From: Kryptolebias marmoratus
Lineage: Eukaryota > Chordata > Actinopteri > Cyprinodontiformes > Rivulidae
Direction of reading: 5' to 3'
Assembly: GCF_001649575.2 (NCBI RefSeq)
Contig: NC_051439.1
Coordinates: forward strand, 12,224,359-12,288,358
Length of the DNA stretch: 64,000 bases
Part shown: in pieces, positions 56,101 to 64,000 of the stretch
Numbering within the stretch: the first letter of the stretch is position 1
Layout: each line of letters opens with the position of its first letter
Position numbers and translations under genes: made by a program
The notes under the pieces: generated by a model
Databases searched by the model: none
What the model was told of the DNA's origin: nothing
What the model saw: the letters and a program-made list of their open reading frames with translations, nothing else

Positions 56101-59100
56101 GAACCACAATGAGAGGAAGCAGACACACTTAACCTTCAGATCCCCTTAAATGAAGAGGGGAAAAATAGTCTCGACCAAACAATCATGTGATGAGCCGAGC
56201 GGTTAAACTTAAAATAAGTATGATGCAAAACTTTGCCTGAAGTCAGGATCCCATCAAGCTGTTGTTTTAATTTCATCACTGAATTATGAATCCTCTCTTT
56301 GCGAGAGCAGTTGTTGTTGTGATTAATGTGGGCCTTGCATCTATTTAGAGCCCATTTCTCAGAGGCAAATTAACACAATTATACTTAAAATAACATATGT
56401 GGCGAAGTGAGAATGAGTGTGCGTGTTTTTGTTTGATTGTTAGGACCTTTTCCGGTACAATTACTGGTCTTGAGGGGACCAGCATGGACCAAATAAGGAA
56501 AAAAAAAAAGAAGTAATTTCTAAATTTCTAAGATCAAAGTTAGGGTTAGGCTAAACATGTTGAGTTAAAGTCAATGCGACAACCTGACAAGGACAGTTGT
56601 TTGAGCTTTTGTGTCTGTGTGTGTGTGTGCGCGCAGTCATCTTATTGAGCCACGGGCACAGATGAAAGCCAAGAGGAAATAATCAGTGTCATTTCAACCC
56701 AGGCTGACAAATCTCACACAGAAAGGCAAACATATAAAAAGGCAGAGATAAGAGATAAATAGAACGGAACCTTTGATGATCTTATATATTGATTAGGAAA
56801 ATAAACAAATAAATTACGTAAGAAAATTCAAAAAAGTTCAGTTTTAGGCTTCTCTATGAGAGAAACTGAATAAAAAGTCTTTGAATAGTTGCATTTTTGA
56901 GTTCTTACTTGTGCATGTGCTCCAGGCTGACAAAAATCATCACGCCATAGGACAGGCCGCTCTGAACCAGGAAGTGAAGGGAATACCTGCAGAAACACAC
57001 ACACCACTGATTAGATAATCTTTCTTTTATACATGTATGTATGTGTGTGTCTCTCTCTATATATGCATAAACACACTTCCTTATACCAGACTATCAGATC
57101 CTTTTTTTTAACTCTTGTATTTAAATATTCACATCCTGCTTCGCCATCTGTTACTAAACTGCTGTCATATCAGCAGTTATGTGAGACTAGACCTTTCTAA
57201 CCACAAATGTGTTATTCCCAGTGAGTCAGAAGACAGGAGTGTGACGATAATTATCATACCATGTTCCAAATTAGCTTCCATGCTTTTTAGCTGTGCAGCT
57301 CGTAATATCACATCATTAAGGTAAAGAAATGTGTACACATGATCAAATACTACTATAAATATCCACTTCTGGTCCCGCTGCGAACCAGAGGAGGGCACAG
57401 ATTGCGCACAAACACACAAATTACCAGAACGCAGTGTGTGCGTGATCCTACCGACGTCAAGCCCTCCAGGAGAGGAGAGATGCCACACTGTGTTAGAAGC
57501 GAGTCAACAAGGAGGACGAGGACAGAAGCGGGCGGAGAACATGAGAGCGTAGTGTGGCTGAATTACATTAACGCCACTAAAAATAACAATTAAAAGAAAG
57601 GGGGGCGCTTTAAAGAAGTAGGAAGCTAAGAATGAGGAAGGGAGGGGAAAAAGAAAATGAAACTTGCCTGGAGTGATTTCAACAAGCATGTTAATCTGTC
57701 CTTAAGTTTCCAATCAAACTTCTTCCCTTTTAACATTCCAGCTGCTCAACAATGGGTTTTCTTCAGAGCCATTCAGAGAGAAGTGAGAAGTGTTTGTGCT
57801 TGGCAGAGAGGAATACATCCTAAAATAAACCAACACTCTCCACTATCTGTAGGAAGAGGGCCTACAGTCAGCTGTGACACTGAAACCTTTTATAAAGACT
57901 AATAGTTTTTTATAAAGACTATTTTCCATATTTAGTTCAAATTAAATACCAGTTATGAAATGGTATAGCTCCAAGGACAAAAGACATTCATTATCTATTT
58001 GTCATAATTAGGCTAACAGTTTACTTTTGGCTTTTTTACATTTTTTGGACCATTTGCTGTCTTCAGAATATAACCATGGCCACACTTTCTGTGTTCGGTT
58101 CCCAAAAATAATCTAATGATGCAATGATGCTCCGTAGCTAACTGCTAACGATTTATCATTAATTGCTAAATGCAAAGTTGTTGGGAAACAATGCTTAAAA
58201 GTAAAAGTAACATGATGCATTGCAAATGTCTACTTCAGTTCTCCGTTTCCAGTTTTGTTTGCAAATTGCAACACGGCCTCGCACTTGTGTTTTCTTAGCT
58301 CAGTCCAGTTACAGCAGCAAACAAAAAAAAGATTTCAAGCTGTGGTGGCAGCTCAGAGGGAAAGAAAAAAGATAAAAACAATCAGTAAAATAAAAAAACA
58401 GAAAACTCTGACCTACCATGTATCTGAGATCACACATATCAGTGTTTCAACAGTACAGTAGTTTATGTTTGACTGTTATCTTATTTCACAAATACTTTTG
58501 TATTTATGCTCTTGTAATATATTGCATAATATAATGCTGTATCTGTGATAGTATCAATCAATATTGATGAGCAATAAAAAAACAAGTACCAGTATTGACA
58601 AAAACCTAACTCTACCCATTCCCCTTTGAAAGCACAGTTTATAGACCTTTCTAGGTGCACTAAGCCAAGAATTTTAAAAATCAGTTTATTATCTATGTAA
58701 TGTTATCTCTTTCAAGAAATGTAGACCAAACAACCATAACTTTTTGGCCGCACAGACAGGTGAAGAGAGAATATATTGTGTTCCAGTGGCGCCTGGCAGT
58801 AGATGGAATACATTAAAGAAAGGATCAGGGGATTTTTTTTTTCCTTTTTGTGTTTTTCTAAGAATTTCACAATGCTTGTTCATTTGCCAAATCGGAGAAG
58901 GCCCACTCACAGCTCTGCAAAGTCACTCTACTCGTGCTTAATGACAAATCATGCGTTTCATTTCCTTTCCAAGAAAAACTCCCATTATTACCTAGATGTG
59001 GGGCTCATAGATATCAGCCACTGTTCTTCAAAACATACCATGTCCAGGTTTTAACTTTTGTTGTTTACAACTGCAGATATGTGAAAACAATCATAAAAAA

Positions 59101-60042
59101 TGTTATCTTTAACAATTACTTAAACTTCTACAAAATAGTAAAAACATAAAACAGACAAAGGATGATTTTACGATTTTATTTATGTATTAATTAGTCAACG
59201 CTTTTGTAGGTGACACTAACGAGGAGACAGTATTATTTTCACAACAAATATTATCCAACAGAGGCTCAGCGCCAGAGGGCTAAATTGTGCAACATGAACC
59301 GTCTCTGTGAGGACCAGGTAACGCGTTACAGAGCGAGAATTTCCTTCTACGTGATGGCCGGGATATCTTATTATACCTACTCGCCTATAGACTTTAACAA
59401 TAGCAGCACTTTAAAAGGGTTAGATGTCTGGTGGGGTGTTTATTACAGAGCAATAGTGCTTTAATTGGATATCAGTTGGGCATTACATCAACTCTTTGAA
59501 TGCTTGGGTATTAAATTCAACTATAGCTAAGATGCTCGGGCAAATTACATGAGGATTGTGAAAAAGCATTCAGGAAAACATAGTATGACTAATAAAGACA
59601 AAGTAACAGACGGAGGAAAAATGGACAGTGTGTAACATGTCATTATATAACCTTACATAACTTAGACCAATCACTAAACCTTGATAAGAACCTAGAAGCA
59701 ATTAGAAATGTATTCAAGATGGCACAAAGATAAGAGATAAAGAGAATGCTGTAGGAAGACATTCTGATGGAGGAGGCGAAGGAAGGAAGGAAGGAAGGAA
59801 GGAAGGAAGGAAGGAAGGAAGGAAGGAAGGAAGGAGCAGGGATGACAGGGTGATGACAAGAACAGAGCTGTGGGATATACAGAGGGAGTGACTTACCAGC
59901 CGAAACAGAAGAGAGCCAAGTAAAGGCCCAACAGAGTTGCCACCACATGTCTGACGAAGGGACTGGTTTTACTGGGGTGGAGGTAGATCCGAAACCACAC
60001 GGCCATCAGCAGGGCGAACAGCTGGCACGCCACAAAGTTAAC
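43945..60042 (-). CDS. mboat2: Membrane-bound O-acyltransferase 2 (MBOAT2/LPLAT family), coding exons 2-13; 5' end outside window
   Basis: An ER multi-pass lysophospholipid acyltransferase, acting mainly on lyso-PE and lyso-PA in the Lands cycle; in mammals MBOAT2 also restrains ferroptosis (family knowledge). Twelve exons join in one frame into 481 residues plus stop. Human has about 520, and its first 25 fall before exon 2, so only the first coding exon is missing; it was not found up to 64000. Diagnostic blocks: YNCNFMGILAGP, the NNAAGFGF loop, DNWNIQT, and MWHGVYPGYY carrying the catalytic histidine. The block YNCNFMGILAGPTCSYNDYI separates it from MBOAT1, whose version reads quite differently. 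The C-terminal tail is shorter and more Gln/Asn/Asp-rich than in human. Paralog (a or b) unresolved. Confidence 0.94.
44300..44575 (+). repeat. copy of ~300-base dispersed repeat (orientation A)
   Basis: Contains CTCAGTCAATTTTACAGATA, CTGAGAGTTATTCACAA and GGCCAGCGATACGCATTTC. It is the reverse complement of the unit seen at 52255 and 63165. Lies in mboat2 intron 12. Confidence 0.6.
45035..45186 (-). CDS. mboat2: mboat2 coding exon 12
   Basis: Encodes VRHNIRPYFLASDSYKSIYD and VITWACTQVAISYTVVPFVL, matching the human membrane segment. Donor GTACGT. Confidence 0.94.
45968..46100 (-). CDS. mboat2: mboat2 coding exon 11 (catalytic His)
   Basis: Encodes VCYERCPVNPTAATFLLSAM, WHGVYPGYYLTFVTGIGMTM and AARA. 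The histidine of WHG is the MBOAT catalytic residue and is intact. Donor GTGAGT. Confidence 0.96.
46270..46334 (-). CDS. mboat2: mboat2 coding exon 10
   Basis: A 65-base exon encoding LATSFKLFLDNWNIQTGHWL, containing the conserved Asn-bearing DNWNIQT motif of the active site. Donor GTAAAA. Confidence 0.95.
46427..46530 (-). CDS. mboat2: mboat2 coding exon 9
   Basis: Encodes ADAINNAAGFGFNGYNTDG and QWDLISNLRILDIE, closely matching human ADAINNAAGFGFRGYDENG. Donor GTTTGT. Confidence 0.95.
46670..46683 (+). promoter_or_regulatory. CTCF-like motif
   Basis: CCACTAGATGGCAG fits the CTCF core CCASYAGRKGGCRS at every position. It lies in mboat2 intron 8, and points opposite to the intron 22 kidins220 motif. 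Confidence 0.5.
46755..46840 (+). mobile_element. tRNA-derived SINE fragment
   Basis: Has a tRNA-like core with GTAGATTGCTGGTCTTGTAA, then GGCTGCAAGTTTGAACACAG, the anticodon-arm and T-arm-like order, but lacks a full, paired acceptor stem. Best read as a fragment of a tRNA-derived SINE. Confidence 0.5.
47125..47317 (-). CDS. mboat2: mboat2 coding exon 8
   Basis: Encodes NAVISKLCTCAICLVVYLSL, LPVDYSIND and LALRPKYYFVWTL; human has LAARPKYYFAWTL. Donor GTGAGT. Confidence 0.94.
47499..47685 (-). CDS. mboat2: mboat2 coding exon 7
   Basis: Encodes RMPSLLEYLSYNCNFMGILA, GPTCSYNDYIAFIEGRAY, a Gln/Asn-rich stretch and SEPSPK. This block identifies MBOAT2. Donor GTACGG. Confidence 0.96.
49461..49515 (-). 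CDS. mboat2: mboat2 coding exon 6
   Basis: A 55-base exon encoding LSKRGPQLTPNQKYLAI. The sequence is the most variable part of the family (human MFRKDEELTSSQRDLAV), but length and phase fit. Donor GTATGT. Confidence 0.88.
49516..50738 (-). other. mboat2: mboat2 intron 5
   Basis: AT-rich, with homopolymer A runs near 49724-49738 and 50583-50605 and a (CA)n patch at about 50695-50711. No gene seen. Confidence 0.7.
50739..50794 (-). CDS. mboat2: mboat2 coding exon 5
   Basis: A 56-base exon encoding PMMVITQKITSMAFEIHDG; human has PMMIITQKITSLACEIHDG. Donor GTAAGA. Confidence 0.94.
50883..50951. other. assembly gap (69 Ns) beside a (TA)n repeat
   Basis: The gap lies in mboat2 intron 4, immediately before a (TA)n run at 50952-50971. 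The missing sequence is probably more of the same repeat. Confidence 0.9.
51921..52016 (-). CDS. mboat2: mboat2 coding exon 4
   Basis: A 96-base exon encoding TLGYLILCQITRVYVFDYG and YSADFTG; human has ALGYLTVCQVTRVYIFDYG. Donor GTAAGC. Confidence 0.95.
52017..56908 (-). other. mboat2: mboat2 intron 3 (4.9 kb)
   Basis: Carries a tandem dimer of the ~300-base repeat (52255-52815), a possible dispersed repeat at about 53820-53910, T/A homopolymers near 55540 and 55700, and a repeat-like stretch at about 56430-56610 containing GTTAGGGTTAGG. No exon. Confidence 0.65.
52255..52815 (-). repeat. tandem dimer of the ~300-base dispersed repeat
   Basis: The anchors GGCCGTCTTGAATC (52406) and GCAGCCATCTTGAATC (52705) lie about 300 bases apart. 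Each unit runs through ACAGATATTG-like, GTTAGAGCC and TCATGAGATA blocks. The second unit lacks about 60 bases found in the first. The right end has GTCCGCCTTCG and GGCGGCGGGCGACAAAG. Confidence 0.7.
56909..56986 (-). CDS. mboat2: mboat2 coding exon 3
   Basis: A 78-base exon encoding YSLHFLVQSGLSYGVMIFV and LEHMH; human has YALHFLVQSGISYCIMIII. Donor GTAAGA. Confidence 0.93.
56987..59896 (-). other. mboat2: mboat2 intron 2
   Basis: About 2.9 kb with no exon recognised. It ends beside a long (GGAA)n array. Confidence 0.7.
59778..59835. repeat. mboat2: (GGAA)n microsatellite
   Basis: About 14 tandem GGAA units ending only some 60 bases from mboat2 exon 2. Confidence 0.95.
59897..60042 (-). CDS. 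mboat2: mboat2 coding exon 2
   Basis: The first exon seen in the window: VNFVACQLFALLMAVWFRIY and KTSPFVRHVVATLLGLYLAL, matching human from residue 26. Starts in phase 0 after CAG; donor GTAAGT. Confidence 0.95.
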
Positions 60043-60214
60043 CTGCACAGAGAGGCACAAGGGCAAGGCCACCAGCCTCCGTCAGTGTTCTGAAATATCA
60101 CATTCTGAAAGGCAATGTAGTCTTATGAACATGAGGGGCATGAGTTTTGCTGTAAGATGCTGCATGACAATCCAAACCTGGGTTAGAGAAGAAGCCTGAA
60201 AGCTTCTTTCATCT

Positions 60215-60300
60215 CATAATGTCTCTGAATGGCTGTAACTCAGTCGCTGTTACAAATATTGAGTAAAAATTTGATGTGGTAAAAGTTATTCACAACAGAA
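60215..60300 (+). repeat. partial copy of the ~300-base dispersed repeat (orientation A)
   Basis: GGCTGTAACTCAGTCGCTGT, ACAAATATTGAG and GTTATTCACAACA match the first block of the repeat at 44300. Confidence 0.5.
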
Positions 60301-63164
60301 AAAAAACATGTACATTACATCCTACTGATGTGATGGAATTGCTAAGCCAAGGTGTTTTGCAACCAGCACGGCCACAGCCCACCAAACCAGTCTTTGATTC
60401 ACATCATCTGATATAACTGCAGGAATTCACAGTGTTGTGTTTGTGTTTAGGTCTGCATATGTCCAGTCAGCATAAACAGCGATGACTCAGGGATGATGTT
60501 CAACTTACTGTTAAGCATCTATGTCTCCCATGTGGCCTGGCTATTAATCACACTAACACAAACCTTCAAAAGTGTAAAGAGAGGAAAAAAAAGAACTGTC
60601 TTTAACGAAAACAAACACAGAAAATGCAGAAGTGACTGAAAGGTAACGTAAGATAACATGGACACTTATTCACTAAGCCCTTGTTTGTTGGATGTCACAT
60701 CAGGTCATGCATGTCTAAACATACAATGGCTCACCAATGTACAGTATATAGGTCATGTTAACAGACCCGTCTGGCTGGAAGCAGTGAAAGGCTCAAGACA
60801 CCATGAGCACCATCCATTATCTATGGATCCTGCATGATTAATGAGAGGAAAGGGAGAGGGACAGATATAGCCCAAAGTACACAGGTCCTGCAAGTCACTA
60901 GCCAGCGTGTCACACATCAGATGGTGTTTATCATCCAAAGATGGGGGGGGGTTATTTGTCCATGTACACAAAAGGTAAAAGCAGAGCACATGAAAGTCAA
61001 CAAGTGTTCTGGTAGCTTGCTCCTCCATTGTATGAAACGCCACTGGGCCAAATGTGAAGACAACTAACAAACATCCAGCAGGAAAGGCTGAGACAAATAA
61101 CCCCGGGCAGGTCCCATTGTCTGAGCCTCACACCAAAAGAAGGTAAAAGCAAACAAAACTCAACCTGCTGGCCACATGTTATTATTTTGTTTTGTTTTTT
61201 TCTATGAAGCTGTGCAATTTTAGCTGCAGACAGTGTTTCTATGGTTTCCGAAAGCCGGTTCACAGTCATAAATGTCTGTTAATGATCAACAGAAAACAAG
61301 CCAACCCAGCTCCGTGCCAGTAAAAAGTTGCATCTTACTTGACACAGTCTGATATTTCTATTATTCAGTCATGAATAATACAGTAGGTAGGCCTAGTTTC
61401 AGGCACAGTCATACCCTGGGTAAATTTAAAAGAACCCAAATTAGACCCGACGATAATTTCAGAAGGAATCGAGCTTCGCTGTGAGCCTCCACAGCAACAA
61501 AAACAAACATGGGTAGATGTCTCTCACAGAGAACTAAATGCCTTCATACCAAAGGGAAACGTCTACAACATTAGTCTTTGAAACAGCATGAAATCAGCCG
61601 GTCCCTGAATATCAGCTCTGTAAAGGAAGGAATTTCATGAGGCTAAGTGGAAGGGGTGTAACAGAGGAACTGTATTGTTCGAGCCAACGCAGAACTGGAG
61701 CTCTTAATGACTTCCTTCAGATCTGTCCGTCGGGCAAAAGCTCTGGCTAAGAAACTGTCAGAAACGATGGATTAAGCTTTTAATGAAACATTACGAATTG
61801 AACTGATGTAGTTGAGCTCCTTTTGATGAAATGAAAACTCAGCTCCATCCATTAAGAGGATTTGATTTTATAACATGAAAGTTCCTGTCCCTGTTCCTTC
61901 CAGTAATTGCGCCAATCATGACAGTTTTTCCATCTATAAGGCAACAAGAGAGTTGTAAACTAAATTTCTGGGAGGTTGGCACATTTTTATTTTCTTTTTA
62001 AACAAATGAATCTCAAACTTAGTGTTCAACACATATCGTTGCGGCTAAAGCTGCTGAAGTTAGGTGTGTGCATGTAATATTTTTGGCTTGATTTACTGTG
62101 TAAACCTTTGATCAATGCTAGCATGTGAGAAATGAATCACCAGTTGCTCAATCGGCGCCCACAGCAAGACCTGCTAAAACTGAACCTGCTAAACTTCACA
62201 CACAGATGTGAAATTTCCCCGAGCCATGACACCATGACATCATGTGATTTAAGATGTCCTCCACATAAGTCCCATGACGTACCTGAAGAGGACCCTTATT
62301 AGGGCATGAGGCTAAATGTGGTGAAACTCTGACTGTAACTAGTGACAGGACTTGTGTTTATTGAACAGACACGTTACCAGAGTTAGTTGGGGTTTTTTTC
62401 TTCTTCATTTATAATAAATGGATCCCGTCTTCCATTATTGATTCCCTCTGAAGTCAACTTCACCTCTGGGTACAGCGCTCTCATCGTTTCAGATGTTAGG
62501 CAGAATTATGTCTGTGCTGCAGAAAAGTTGGAGATGTTAAAGGAAAAGAAGAAAAACGCTGCTTTTCAATAAACGTTCTGCAAAAAAATAAAATCCCAAA
62601 GACATTCAAGGCCTGACATTCCAGGAAGGACTGAATATTGCCCACCACCTTTCATGGCAGAGTTTTGGACAAAAAGTCCTCCAAATAGTTACCTGTGGTG
62701 GCCATTGTTAGGGTTTTTCAATATTACCAGCCTTTGTGTTTATGTGCAAAACATGCCCACGTGTCACACCAGATGTCAGAGATATTAATTGAGTTCATTT
62801 GTATCATGTTTACATTTTATCGTGCTTACAGGCGTCAGCAAATCATCTAAGAAGGCCAGTAAATTATCTAAGTAGACCAGCCAATCACCCAAGTAACGTC
62901 ACTGTACCTCTGATAATCTTTGTATCAGGATTGATAGACAGAATGTTTCACTACATGCTGTAAGTTCTGTTTGTTTGATTAATCTGTGTGGCAGAACCGG
63001 TCCTGACCGATTTCATTCCTTGTTTCTAATAAAAAGATGCTGATGCTACAGGACTTCAGAACTCGCTGGAGTTTGACCCAAAAGGTCGTTGCTCGAGTGA
63101 CTTCTCCTTTTGCAGAAGTATCCTATAAACAATTTACTCTCTCTCTGTGTGATTCTTTGTTTAG

Positions 63165-63625
63165 GTTGGGTAACTTAGAAAATCCCCAACAGCCATCTTG
63201 AATTGGATTGACTCTAAAAGTTAATGATCTGTAGATGTACATGCAAGGATTACTTTTTGAAGGTTTAATTAAGAAATCGGAGGGGTTTATGAGATAGTTT
63301 GCTAACAAACAGACAGAGTTGACTCTAAATACTTATAGGCAAACCTTTAAACAAAGATCTATGCTTAGTTGTTTAAATCTCATAGTATGTCTTGGGGGTT
63401 GATCTCAGCTACTACCACACCAGATTTTAAGTCAATATCTGTAAAATTGGCTGACTTATAGCCAAGCTTTTGCATTTTTAAGGTCAGTTTGGCTGTGTCA
63501 ACCATCTTGAATTGGGTTGACTCAAAACAGCCAGTTGTAGATGTACATCCAATGGTTACCTTCTGCAAGTTTTATTAAATTTGGCTAGAAGTTCATGAGA
63601 TATTTCAGTAACAAACACACACAAA
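63165..63625 (-). repeat. tandem pair of ~300-base repeat copies
   Basis: GCCATCTTGAATTGG at 63192 and CCATCTTGAATTGGG at 63502 give a period of about 309 bases. Each unit continues with GATGTACATCCA-like and TCATGAGATA-like blocks, followed by CACACAAACACACAC. Confidence 0.65.
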
Positions 63626-64000
63626 CACACACTCAAACACAAACTATCAGTGATGAGAATAAATGCGCACCAAAAACTGTGAAGGACTTCAGGTTATGAC
63701 TGGGTGTTTGACAATAATTTCATGCAGTTACAACAAAAACGAAGGTGGGTTTGGGAACTTGCCGCTGCATTTTTCCAGGCACCCCTCATCTCGCTCTTCA
63801 GCTGAAACCCCACCACCGTCTATCGGTTGTCTTCATTGGGCTTTCCCTTTATCCAACTACCAATCAACATGTCTCGCTGCGACAACATGGATATTTTCAT
63901 GGCTGGGAGTTGCTAACTGAGTGATTAGCAATAAGCTGTCCGACAGTTCCTCCAGGCAACTGGGAAAAGACTCAGCTCAGCTTTAAGAAGATACATTATA

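Larger units (their letters stand above)
60043..64000 (-). other. mboat2: mboat2 intron 1 (partial, 4 kb seen)
   Basis: No first coding exon was found; its human counterpart ends in QLPIDQ and no such sequence was seen on the minus strand. It contains repeat copies at about 60215-60300 and 63165-63625. Confidence 0.7.

Noticed and set aside
56430..56610. Internal telomere-like GTTAGGGTTAGG stretch
   Set aside because: Only two TTAGGG-like units inside what looks like a common teleost dispersed sequence; not an interstitial telomere.

Overview
This window is ordinary vertebrate nuclear DNA, most probably from a teleost fish. Long, AT-rich, intron-heavy stretches full of microsatellites and decayed retroelements separate short exons with GT-AG boundaries. 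The encoded proteins align over their full length with two vertebrate families that I recalled from memory rather than searched. No bacterial or viral gene, CRISPR array or RNA gene was found. Species is not determinable by eye; a percomorph fish is a reasonable guess.

Layout. (1) 1-825, plus strand: the last exon of id2, containing only 3' UTR and ending in a strongly conserved poly(A) block. (2) About 1858-41000, minus strand: the whole kidins220 gene (ARMS), whose 3' end converges on id2. I placed 31 coding exons whose lengths sum to 5,151 bases in one continuous frame, giving 1,716 residues plus stop. It also has two candidate non-coding first exons, one near a GC-box promoter (about 40.8-41.0 kb) and one near a TATA-like box (about 39.1 kb). 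(3) 41146-42130: a roughly 1-kb element with terminal inverted repeats, filling most of the space between the two large genes. (4) About 42340 to beyond 64000, minus strand: mboat2, coding exons 2-13 (481 residues plus stop). The first coding exon and the promoter lie outside the window. The order id2 - kidins220 - mboat2, with the last two on the same strand, matches the block I recall on human chromosome 2p25, which supports orthology.

Biology. ID2 is a dominant-negative HLH regulator. KIDINS220 is a four-pass membrane scaffold with ankyrin repeats and a KAP P-loop NTPase domain that acts downstream of neurotrophin receptors. MBOAT2 is an ER lysophospholipid acyltransferase. They share a neighbourhood, not a pathway, and nothing suggests co-regulation as an operon-like unit.

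The non-coding part holds the more unusual signals: a possible in-frame 33-base microexon in kidins220 intron 26 next to a recursive-splice-like site, a family of roughly 300-base repeats that recurs in both orientations across mboat2 introns, a degenerate LINE 3' end, an L2-type repeat, three CTCF-like motifs and an alternative TATA promoter. I did not find a convincing undescribed biological system; these are candidates for checking.
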